A DNA stretch of 39,978 bases, taken from the NCBI GenBank assembly GCA_003427395.1, contig BFEA01000087.1, positions 1,481,064-1,521,041 on the forward strand. The letters are read 5' to 3'. The first letter of the stretch is position 1. Every line of letters starts with the position of its first letter. The position numbers and the translations under genes are program-made. Below are positions 10,885 through 20,356 of the stretch, piece by piece. The DNA comes from Chara braunii (lineage: Eukaryota > Streptophyta > Charophyceae > Charales > Characeae). The notes under the pieces are model-generated. The model saw nothing but the letters and a program-made list of their open reading frames with translations, did not search any database and was not told where the DNA came from.

Positions 10885-12256
10885 GTCGTGTATGCATCCA
10901 TGCAACCATCAATCATGTCGTCATTCGGGTGTTGGCAAGCGACCAGATCCGTTTTTTCGTCCCCCTGAGTAGGAAGTGCTTGTGTGCACGTTTATGATGG
11001 AGTTTTTTGGACGGTGAGGTTTCGTAGGCGTTGCAGTGCTTTTGCAGTCGACACAGCGGAGACATCGGCTACCATGACGGGGCTGGTGTGAAATAAAAAG
11101 GTGTACGTGCTTTAGTGCGTCACTTTGAAACGATTCCCTCGACCATTGAGGCCGGGGAAACCGGTGAGAAACTTTCATTAGTATGCGTGCGTGTTATTAT
11201 GACACGCGCTATGATAGTTAGGATCGATAGACATACCCTTCGACCAAAAAGGTCGAGGAGCCGATTAGGTTAGTGTTGTGTTGAGAAAACCTACGACGCG
11301 CACAAAAACTTAAAGCATCAAGACTTTAGATGAGCTAAACTAATATATGCCCCAACCATACCACCAGAGCGATTATTAGTGTGTGATCATCGGGCCTGCG
11401 ATAGCACCCGGATTGCTAGCACTTGCTCGAGTGGTACCTCTGTCCTTACCCGTATGTCGTGAGTGAGGTTCAAGCTCCAACTCAGACCCATATGTAAAGA
11501 GGGAGTTGCCTTTTGGGTGGTGACTTCCTGACAGCGTGGCCACGCAAACAACTGGTGTCTTTATTCCTTTGCAGAGGGAGACACCGTTGCAACCTCTCAT
11601 ATCGTTCGCACAGGGCCTAGACTAAGGCAACTTGAACTGGTACCCGCCTATCTACCGGTACTGAGCGTCTAAAAATGCCAACTTTTGTCTTCTTCTGCTC
11701 GGCCCCGAGTAGTACTAGGCGCATCTACCTCTACTTGGTGTGGTACCGGCCTACCTGCTACTTGAGTACTTTCCACTGCTTTTAAGTGTCGCGGGCCTCT
11801 TTCCCCACCACTCGAGTGTTTTCCCTGTTGCGACCCTCAAGGTCACGGCCACAAGTAAATATTGCCCCTGTGGGGCCGCTCGAATAAACAAGGTGCCATG
11901 TGAGTCACACACACACTGGGGCCGACAAGCACTCAGACAGGCACGTAGACCAGCAAGCACGAACACAAACAAACTTGCGGGTCACACACACACTCAAATC
12001 GTCGAGTACTCAGACAGGCACACATACCAGCAAACACACACACATACATACTTAGAAAACTCAATAGAAAGCGGGAATCTCAACGGGGTATTCATTCCAG
12101 CGGCACAACTCGGAAACCGGTTGTGTTCTCAGTCCGTGCTTTTGACAGTCGCCTCCCCCTATGAGCATCAGCAATCTCTGCTTAATGCCACTAGGGAGAA
12201 CCAATGACTGGTTGCTAGGTAGTGGGTGCAAAGCTTGTTTAGGACGATACATGAGG
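10885..12256. other. no gene recognised; short hairpin and CA-rich stretch
   Basis: A hairpin cttcgacc-aaaaa-ggtcgagg lies near 11237-11257. The 11900-12055 part is rich in cacaca and repeats the phrase actcagacaggcac (about 11929 and 12007). A plus-strand frame of 155 codons (11740-12207) crosses this low-complexity part and shows no domain. Terminal repeats of the Harbinger element at 9.9-10.9 kb were not found by eye. Confidence 0.4.
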
Positions 12257-12393
12257 CACGGAGACTGAACCCAAGACCTTTTGAATGCCACTTACTTGGC
12301 CTTATCAACTGAGCAAAGTCGTGGGTGGGTCCGAGTATTCAGCCCACCGCATCCTGAATGCCACTTGCGTACCTAACCGAGTGAGCTAAGTCA
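12257..12393 (-). repeat. tRNA-derived dimer (SINE-like)
   Basis: On the minus strand two related modules follow each other. Module 1 (12393 to about 12334) begins TGACTTAGCTCACTCGGTTA and contains AAGTGGCATTCA. Module 2 (12320 to 12257) begins GACTTTGCTCAGTTGATAAG, contains AAGTGGCATTCA and then GGTCTTGGGTTCAGTCTCCG. GCTCAGTTGATAAGG resembles a tRNA A box and GGTTCAGTCTC a B box. Neither module has a full acceptor stem, so these are not working tRNA genes; a dimeric tRNA-headed SINE is the likely origin. The start and end of the element are not defined. Confidence 0.55.
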
Positions 12394-13240
12394 TTTGCTC
12401 TTTTCAAGTTGTTAGTTAGTTAGTTGTAGTTGTCGTAGAAGTTAGATTTTTTTTTTACTTTTTTTTATTGCTTAAAAAAATTATTTTGTTTCTTAATTTT
12501 TTTTTTTTACGTTTGGAGTTTTATGTTATGGACCCTCGACTTTCAATTTGCTCGAAGAATCTGCCCTGATTGACGGACAAATTCATTGACAGGGAAAAGG
12601 TTTGGGGCATGCTGAGGTCGCTTGCTAGCGATTGAGGGAGTAGGGAGCTGGCAAGTAGGGAGCACGGAGTGAGAGAATGGTGAACGAGGGAGTAGGGAGC
12701 CACGACGCAGAGCATGCAGAAGTAGAGCGAGGAGCAAGTCGACCGCGCCAAGGAGGAGGTTGATTCCCCTATGGAGGAAAAGTGAACGCGAGCGGAAGGG
12801 AGTCGGCCGTGCAGTGGGGTAGTGAGGGAGAAGATCAACAGAGCAGCAGGATTGGATTGGGTGCCGAGGAAGATCGCACGTGTGGAAACATTGGGAAGGG
12901 GGAGAAGATTGGACATGAGGAGGAAACAAGATGCGTGCGGAGGGCGAGTGATGCTTGGCAAGAGGTAATAGGTATAAGTGAATGGATCGTGATCACAAAA
13001 ATGGCCAGATCCATTCGGAGGGAGGTGCAGGCCGTTGGCATAAGGGGCCGAGCGCAAGATAGGAAATCGAGATTGAGATGAAGAGAAGAACGCGCAATGT
13101 GATGAGCGAGTGCGATGCGGAAGGAGGAACGTGCACGCAGGGAAAAGAAGCAGGGTGTTTAAGTTGAGCATGTAATGGGGAGAAGAAACAGTGCCCATTT
13201 GGAAAGAGAGGAGAACACAATGTGGGAAGAGAGAGAGCGC
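12394..13240. other. T-rich tract, then purine-rich DNA without a clear gene
   Basis: 12450-12510 is T-rich. 12540-13240 is strongly purine-biased on the plus strand, with the phrase gagggagtagggagc repeated near 12635 and 12687. Because of this bias the minus strand stays open for 225 codons (12521-13198), giving a Ser/Pro/Leu-rich sequence without motif. I treat that frame as a composition artefact. Confidence 0.45.
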
Positions 13241-13336
13241 AAGAAGAAGAAAAAGAAGAAGAAGAAGAAGAAGAAGAAGAAGAAGGAGAAGAAGAAGAAC
13301 AAGAAGAAGAAGAGAAAGAAGAAGAAAAAAGAAGGG
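13241..13336. repeat. (GAA)n microsatellite
   Basis: Nearly pure aag/gaa repeat of about 96 bp with a few interruptions. It produces Lys-rich, Arg-rich and Glu-rich chance frames on the plus strand and a Ser-rich frame on the minus strand. Confidence 0.95.
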
Positions 13337-13405
13337 GAAAGGGAGATGTTTCGGGCATGGATTTTGGAACTTTGTACTTAGGTGGCTATGACTCGTACCC
13401 GCTAT

Positions 13406-13865
13406 TTACCATATGCCAGGTTGGAGACTTGCCGGATGCGGGATGCACCCGACGATGGCACCGTGAGGTTGCCCGTCATCACCCAACTTGTTGGGATGAG
13501 CGCAGGTGATTGTCGTGTCACCATCTTGTGGTCAGTATGCTGTGCATCGCGACGGATCATGTCACGTTGCAATTCTGTTGCTGGAGGTATCGCGACTTGG
13601 TAAGGGTGCTCTGCACTCTCAACCATCCAGGTTGCGTAGGCGGGAGCTGGCGCAGGTGACATCGACCATGCATCTGCTGCTTACCATATGCGAAGGTGAA
13701 GATTGTTGGATGCATGATGCATGTGTCGGTGACATTGCGAGGTTGGGTTTCGATCTGCCTGACTTATTGGAGTACGCGTTGTGCCTGCCGACTTCCCCAT
13801 GTTGTGGTCCCGGTATGTTGCACATCGTGACGAATCGAGTCGCAAAACAAGGAACATCGAGCGAT
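13406..13865. repeat. diverged tandem duplication, about 275-bp period
   Basis: The block beginning ttaccatatgc at 13406 recurs at 13681. Shared, diverged landmarks in order are gatgc...gatgca, the gaggttg/gggttt zone, catgttgtgg/catcttgtgg, then gcacatcgtgacg/gcatcgcgacgg. Identity is only moderate, so the duplication is old. The plus-strand frame 13506-13949 spans the second copy; no domain is seen. Confidence 0.65.
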
Positions 13866-13949
13866 CGGTTGACGATGACAACGAGGACCATAACGGCGAC
13901 GACAATAGAGAGAACAAGTCACCTTTACTTTGAAGAGGACTCATTATGA

Positions 13950-14425
13950 GTCTATACAAGACTAAATGTTGTTGCCATATGGTAACAGGTTGGTTCCCCA
14001 GCTCAACCCTCACTCACCCTCGACACCCACACTTTGAATCGACCTCTGCACAAAAAAGGCATTTCTGAATTTTTGGGTCATTGTCTAAATGGTCTATGTT
14101 TGGTCAAAAAGGATCCTTGAATGAGTAAAGTCAAATATGGATGAATGACTAAGTTGAAAAGGGGATATCTTGCTGAAAGGTTGGAAGTGTAAGTGTAGTG
14201 TGGGTGAAAGTGAATAAAAGGTTGATTCCATCATAATTATGTAATGTGATTGACTCTTGTCTTCAAGTCAATAGAACGACCGACCACGCTATTCACTGCT
14301 ACCCGTTGAGAAACTTACATTATCTTGGGCCTTGATCCAGATATCTCATCAGTACTCGATTTTATAAATTTAGTTTGAGTACCGAATCTTGCGTTTTCCC
14401 CTGATTGTTAAGCAGATTATGATTA
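13950..14425. other. no gene recognised
   Basis: AT-leaning sequence with a minor inverted repeat, gtactc...gagtac (14352-14357/14377-14382). Nothing else stands out before the family 1 copy at 14426. Confidence 0.4.
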
Positions 14426-15310
14426 AACATAAGATTCGTGAAAAGTCAATAAAATAAAATCTAAGGTTTTAACGAAATCTATTGAAGATTCTGAAAGTAT
14501 TGTATTTAGGCCTCCCGTAGGACAAGATTTACGTGAAGTAAAATAACTTCAATAAAAAGATATTTTTGAGAACCACTGGAAGTGGTGAGAAAAAAAACAC
14601 GTTTTTCCCTTAAAAATCACTAACAAGCGAAGCACCATTTATTAAGGAATCGAAATATGCAATTTTTTGTTATCTCAAAAGATCATAGGTATAGTCATAT
14701 AAGTCATATAGCATGACGAACGTGTTCAAGGGTTTCATGAACAGACTAACATCTTATCTTGTTTGAGACTATGTTCGCCTTAATATGTTCTTTCTTTTAT
14801 GGGCAACCTTTTTTTTTTTCCTTTGGATTTTTATTTTTTAACTTGGATTTGACGAATAATTTAAAGATGCATACGAGAAAAAAGTTGTTTGTGTTATTAT
14901 TCTACGTACCATATAATTTTTTAGAATGTTTCTACTGTTATCTTCAAAATTGTTTTATAGGAATTTATACTGTTGAGAACGACGCGTAGTCCTATACATC
15001 AGAATTCACTATAACTGTTTTTTTTGACAACTTTTGAGTTCGCCTTGCAATTGTTTCATTGGAGCTCTATTGTTTACCGGTCGTTTGGAGATTACTTATA
15101 GGCCTATAACAAGATTTTTGCAAGAAAGGGTTTTCCGATACATTTTTAAAATCGCTTAACTTTTTGCTCGGTTTTTTGCCTCGTCTCTCGAGAAAGGATT
15201 AAAGACGCTGTTTTTTTTTTGTTAAATACATTTGTTTAACTTTAACGATTTAACACTATACAAAATGTTGGGTTTGATTGGTTTTGCTGAGTTTTCAAGA
15301 ATCCTATGTT
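14426..15310 (+). mobile_element. family 1 TIR element, copy 3
   Basis: An 885-bp element with ends aacataagattcgtgaaaa (left) and aacataggattcttgaaaac (right, reverse complement). It is flanked on both sides by ATTA (14422-14425 and 15311-15314), a clean 4-bp target duplication. It aligns along its whole length in the same direction as copy 2, for example caaaagatcat, aaaagttgtttgtgtt and tgcaagaaagg. It contains the palindromes accactggaagtggt (14572-14586) and ttataggcctataa (15096-15109). The frame at 14759-14989 is not shared with copy 2. Confidence 0.88.
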
Positions 15311-15353
15311 ATTATTGCCAAGGCGAAAAACATTATTCATTCCATGTTCATTT

Positions 15354-15391
15354 CATCTATACATAGGTCAACGACCTATGTTTTCCATGAT
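15354..15391. repeat. perfect 9-bp hairpin within a larger inverted repeat
   Basis: ACATAGGTC-AAC-GACCTATGT at 15361-15381 is a perfect inverted repeat with a 3-base loop. TTCATC and GATGAA form a looser outer pair. Function is unknown; it lies about 50 bp beyond the end of family 1 copy 3. Confidence 0.7.
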
Positions 15392-15738
15392 GAATTCAGA
15401 CTGTTTATGTGAATGTGTTACGTGTACATGACATCTCTTTGCCTAATTATTTAGTCTTATTTTGTTTCATATGTATGTGTGATATGACAAAGAGTTTTCA
15501 TAAAGAGATATGTTGAATAAACTTAATTACTAACTAGGACGAGTATATGTTTTATGCCCAACCCTTTGATAATTCAGACATTGAGGGGATTGTGCTTCGT
15601 GAAAGGGGATAGGTTATAAGTCATACCTATAGAAACTATTTCTAATCAAAGCATAGTATGCGCGAATGTTCGTCGGTCGAGTCGACCTGAATTGTAAGTC
15701 GGTCCAGGAGATTAGCGCTCCGATGCCCGACGTTTATA
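15392..15738. other. no gene seen; small inverted repeat
   Basis: AT-rich DNA. ataggt-tataagtcat-acctat near 15609-15630 is a 6-bp inverted repeat. The right part may be a diverged upstream piece of the LTR fragment that follows. Confidence 0.4.
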
Positions 15739-15980
15739 CGGGTCATAGGCGTTCAACTGCGCGTATACCTATGGTACAACGATCGAGCAAACGCCCTCGG
15801 CTGACTTACCTCTGCGATTGCCAATAAAAGTCTTTGCATGTGAGTCAGTAGATCAACAGGGATATGCCTACCTAAGAGTGGTGACAACCCCTCAAGTAGA
15901 GGCGAGTCGTACCTTGCAGGATCTTTGTCCTGTCGCAAGGAGCCGCTAGAGGTATAGCTAGCGCGCACGGTCGGAGTGAC
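15739..15980 (+). mobile_element. LTR fragment, same family as 33149-33498
   Basis: Shares an ordered set of phrases with the LTR region before the primer-binding site at 33501: acctatggtacaacg, gag-aaacgccctcgg, gtggtgacaacccctc, agaggcgagt(c/t)gtacct and the final cg(g)gtcggag-type end. No primer-binding site follows it here, so this is a truncated or partial LTR, not the start of an element. Confidence 0.75.
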
Positions 15981-16238
15981 ATCATGTTAAGACGATTTAA
16001 AACTCTTGCGTGATGCGACCGTGAGGTCCGACACTAAAATACTTTGTGTCTGGGTGTGGGACCGCCACGCCCGACAACGCGCTACCCAAAAGAACACACG
16101 ACAACCCTTCCCCCATATATCTCCCTCCCCCACACCCTACGTGTCACCCTATCCGCCGCCCTACACGTCATCCTGTTCACCATCATCATTCTCACCCTTC
16201 GGGGGGGCAGTCCCCAACCAATCCAGTCTCTTCGCGTC

Positions 16239-16400
16239 GTCTGACCCTGATATGCTTGCGTCGTAGGCGAAAACAATGCCGCAAGGTGCCCAGTCAGGGA
16301 TATACATCAGGTGGTCTCCGTCCGACCCTGATATACTTGCATCTTAGGTGAAAACAATGTCGCAAGGTGCCCAGTCTGGGATGTACTTCGGTTAGTCTCC
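16239..16400. repeat. 81-bp tandem duplication
   Basis: The unit beginning gtctgaccctgatatgcttg at 16239 recurs at 16320. Copies differ at scattered positions, and each ends with ggt(g/t)(g/a)gtctcc-type sequence at 16319 and 16400. It lies at the 3' end of the minus-strand pseudogene described next. Confidence 0.9.
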
Positions 16401-18159
16401 TAAGGTTGCGTTCGCCTTACCAGGGCTCTCTGTCACGACATTCACGATGTGGGCGATTGATCGTCTTTGGTCGAAGGACCGATGCATGGAAGCGACGAGC
16501 TTAGGCTTCACCACGACATTGGTGAAGTAGAAAGTTTCATAGTGGCCATGCATATCATATCCCGCTATGCGCATCAACCACATGCTCGCCGCTAGCAAAA
16601 GCCTGGAGTGAAGTAACCCGTGAAAAACGGTCGCATGAGATGAATCCACTGTCGATGGATTGGCCTGTTTGAACCACAATGTCAAATGCACGCACGATGC
16701 ATATCACGGTGGACTCCTGGTAGGCTCCCAATTTATCGTCCTCTGACCTGTCGTTGATGTAAGCACCCGTGAACCACAGTGGCAAGTCCATGCCGATGTC
16801 GATTTTGTGCGTGCACATTGTTGCATTAACGATGTTGCTCCACTCCTCGCAGTACCACATAGCACGTGTGATGTCCGTCGCCACGGACTCCAATGCATAC
16901 AAGAAAGCCAGATTGTAACCTCTAGGCCGGTTCCCCGACTTGAACACCCACTCGTGCAAGACGCGCAGAGCAACATTCTCCACCGCCGCCGCACGGGAGA
17001 TCTCTTGTTGCAGCAGTGCGTGGTCGGTGATCCCGATTTGCATCGTACTAGATTCGGGCATGAGGACGCTTCGGGGGACGGCAGGCGCTGCAAGACCGTT
17101 GGCGATGGCAACGAAGTACGCCCACGTTTCATGGACGATGTTGTACAATCTTTGCCCCTTTGTCATCAACCCAGAGTTTCACACAGTCAATCAAAGCTTT
17201 GACGACGCCTCCCCTTCACGACCTGTTCAAAATCGCCTCGTCATCCCCCAATCGTTTCTTTTATGGCCGCACACCACTTCCCGTTCTCTATCTGTGTCCT
17301 CTTTAACCCGTCCACCTGCGGTGACGATGCGTGAAGTACCTGCACCCACATCACCGACCACCTCGCCCCCACCTACGTGCGTCATTTTGGACTTTCCCCT
17401 GTTGTCGTGTTCAACGGACCCTCCCCCATCCACAGGGCTAGGCCGACGTGTCGTCATCGGTGTGGCAGACACTCGTCCCGGAGGTGGCGCTTCGCCAGTG
17501 GAGGTGCGTGTTCTGAGTGTCGTCGCTGTGCTGCCTTGGGTGACAGTGCATTGGGCCAGTTCTTCCAACTCCTCTTTATCAGCTTCGCCAAGATCGATGA
17601 CGACCTCCTTTTCGGCCTGCATTTGGCGACCATGCAAGTGCTGCACCACGGGTGGCAGCGTCTCCCTTAGTCCGCAAGTGGTCTGATCACCAACTTGCTG
17701 GCAACACCCGGTGTGCACTGTGGGCACGTTCGCCTCCTGGGCTTCTTCCTCCATCGTCTTCATCACCTTGCGTTGATCTGGCCCAACCTTCTGCTCCGAA
17801 AGGAGGTGCGCTTCCTGAAGCACCGTCCAAACGACCCCTCTTCGCCTTATGCACACGCCACCAACCTTTGTCCCACCCTTCAGTGTCCTCCGGGATGCTG
17901 GCCCGTCCCGCCTTTCAGTGTCATGCGGGATGCTGCCCCTCTTCCTACCATGGGAGACGACACGCATACATATGGGATGCGTTGCCCTATCCAAGCAAGG
18001 ATGGTCGTTGGATGTGAAGGCAGAGCGGCGACTGAAGTCACACCGATCTGGTGAGAAGAGCGACGATGCACAGGGATGGTGCGCGTAGAGGATTGCCTCT
18101 GCAGCGACGAAGAATAAAAGTCCACGGTGCAGCAGCAATCTCCACATCCACATGTACAA
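16392..18159 (-). pseudogene. decayed protein gene, acidic linker plus conserved-looking C-terminal region
   Basis: I do not recognise a named domain. The minus-strand frame 18159-17227 has a charged, Pro/Thr/Gly-rich linker with VVQHLHGRQMQAEKEVVIDL followed by GEADKEELEELAQ. The frame 17169-16555 reads as a folded region (YNIVHETWAYFVAIANGL, then AAAVENVALRVLHEWVFKSG, NRPRGYNLAFLYALESVATD, DLPLWFTGAYINDRSEDDK, SFISCDRFSRVTSLQAF-like). Between them (about 17170-17226) the phrases EASSKL and IDCVKLWVDDKG lie in two other frames, so at least two frameshifts separate linker and folded part. The frame shifts again near 16570. It resembles, from memory only, the C-terminal part of repeated Chara nuclear proteins. 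It may be a cousin or a piece of the gene at 20.4-22.1 kb. Confidence 0.55.
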
Positions 18160-19084
18160 GAGCTGAGTGAGGTCTGCAGCGAGGTGGCAAGTGCAGCGTC
18201 GATAGCGAACCTTGAAGACGGTGAGAGAGCTCCGCGACGATCAGGCGAAAAGAGCGAGGGTGCCCAACCTCCACGACATTGAAGGTTCCGCCGCGCGAAG
18301 GAGTGAAGAATGTGAGTGATTTCCACAACAGTGAAGTTTCCTCCATGCAGAGGAGTGAACGACGATGGTGAAGACGGCACAGTGGACGAAGGTTTGCGAG
18401 GATGAAGAAAGATCGGCGTCGAGGACTGGAATGTGGCGAGACTGCAAAATGGCCAGTGGAATGGCAGATGGGCAGTGTAACGAGGGCGTCCCGCATGCTC
18501 TTGCTTGTTATGTAGCGGGTGCGGCAGCGGGCTTGGGTACTGAGGACGCTGCAGGCAAACCAGCTTTATGTGGACCGGGATGCACATGCCGTCTGAAGGC
18601 GAAGCAGACAACCGACATCATCGTCGACGGTGACACGTGCGAGTGCAGCTTTCCGAACCGCCCATGCACAATCATCTATCCGATCATCCATCGTCACCCT
18701 CCTCTTTTCGAACCACCCAGAACCCCTTGGAAGGCCTTGACCACGTGCGTGAATAGAAATGAAAAGGGCTTAAAACAACCACCCTACCCCCCCCCACCCC
18801 CACCCCCTACCCCACATGGTGATGATATAAACTGTTATAAAGGACGCCGGAAACCCTTGCCCTGGGCCCTGTATGGCGAAATTGACACCATGAGTCCTGG
18901 TGAGAAGACCACCCCACCAACATCCCCAACCCATTCCCCATAAACATCACACACGACCAACATCCCCATCCCACCCCCCATAAACATTCACCTCTCCCTT
19001 AAAAACTGGCACCAACATTGCCAATGCCCTGTCGGTAACGACTGCGAAGAAGGAATCTGGAATAGTCATGGAGCGGACAAGGAA
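18160..19084. other. no gene recognised; short tandem repeats
   Basis: A 52-bp duplication (tccac(g/a)aca...tgaag(g/t)ttcc) runs from 18270 to 18373. A 40-bp duplication starting ccaacatcccc begins at 18917 and 18957. 18780-18815 is C-rich. Open frames on both strands (for example plus 18365-18943) show no domain. Confidence 0.5.
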
Positions 19085-19121
19085 TGTGTGTGTATGTGTG
19101 TGTGTGTATGTGTGTGTGTGT

Positions 19122-19183
<62 letters not shown>

Positions 19184-19928
19184 NNNNNNNNNNNNNNNNN
19201 NNNNNNNNNNNNNNNNNNNNNNNNNNNNNNNNNNNNNNNNNNNNNNNNNNNNNNNNNNNNNNNNNNNNNNNNNNNNNNNNNNNNNNNNNNNNNNNNNNNN
19301 NNNNNNNNNNNNNNNNNNNNNNNNNNNNNNNNNNNNNNNNNNNNNNNNNNNNNNNNNNNNNNNNNNNNNNNNNNNNNNNNNNNNNNNNNNNNNNNNNNNN
19401 NNNNNNNNNNNNNNNNNNNNNNNNNNNNNNNNNNNNNNNNNNNNNNNNNNNNNNNNNNNNNNNNNNNNNNNNNNNNNNNNNNNNNNNNNNNNNNNNNNNN
19501 NNNNNNNNNNNNNNNNNNNNNNNNNNNNNNNNNNNNNNNNNNNNNNNNNNNNNNNNNNNNNNNNNNNNNNNNNNNNNNNNNNNNNNNNNNNNNNNNNNNN
19601 NNNNNNNNNNNNNNNNNNNNNNNNNNNNNNNNNNNNNNNNNNNNNNNNNNNNNNNNNNNNNNNNNNNNNNNNNNNNNNNNNNNNNNNNNNNNNNNNNNNN
19701 NNNNNNNNNNNNNNNNNNNNNNNNNNNNNNNNNNNNNNNNNNNNNNNNNNNNNNNNNNNNNNNNNNNNNNNNNNNNNNNNNNNNNNNNNNNNNNNNNNNN
19801 NNNNNNNNNNNNNNNNNNNNNNNNNNNNNNNNNNNNNNNNNNNNNNNNNNNNNNNNNNNNNNNNNNNNNNNNNNNNNNNNNNNNNNNNNNNNNNNNNNNN
19901 NNNNNNNNNNNNNNNNNNNNNNNNNNNN

Positions 19929-19998
<70 letters not shown>
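19085..19998. repeat. (TG)n / assembly gap / (AG)n microsatellite tract
   Basis: (TG)n with a few TA interruptions runs from 19085 to 19183, N from 19184 to 19928, then pure (AG)n from 19929 to 19998. The gap is probably simple sequence too. Long Cys-Val, His-Thr and Arg-Glu frames crossing it are artefacts. Confidence 0.95.
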
Positions 19999-20001
<3 letters not shown>

Positions 20002-20356
20002 TCACTTTGAAGTTGCCCTTGTCAACCTTTCAAAAACCCAATCTCTACACGTGGCTCCATCAATTTGCAGCTCGCAAAACATTGACGAAGCACCCCCCGC
20101 CAACCGGCCGAAAAATATGAAAGAGAAGAACAAAAAAAAAAGAAAATAAATAAATAAAGAGAGTGCAACGAATGTCACAACGACGAACTCAAAAAAAAAT
20201 TCGCCCTCTCGCTAATCGACGTGCAGTAACGTGTCGACAACCAATTGTCTAAGGAAACGCATCGTCGTTGATGTCGCAACGACAGTGGATGGAATGATAA
20301 GACACAAATCCGTGGCTAAGGACTTGGAAAGGGCAAGCAACGAATAGGCAACGACA

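Noticed and set aside
12257-12320. Functional tRNA gene
   Set aside because: No complete acceptor stem or proper anticodon arm; only A- and B-box-like parts.
12521-13198. 225-codon minus-strand frame
   Set aside because: Open only because the opposite strand is purine-rich; Ser/Pro/Leu-biased, no motif.
13175-13509. Lys-, Arg- and Glu-rich frames
   Set aside because: Translations of the (GAA)n microsatellite in three frames.
14352-14382. gtactc...gagtac with a 19-base loop as another unit of the hairpin array
   Set aside because: The loop has the right length but not the conserved sequence; a chance 6-bp inverted repeat is likely.
18947-20149. Long frames across 19085-19998
   Set aside because: Dinucleotide repeat plus N; dipeptide-repeat artefacts.
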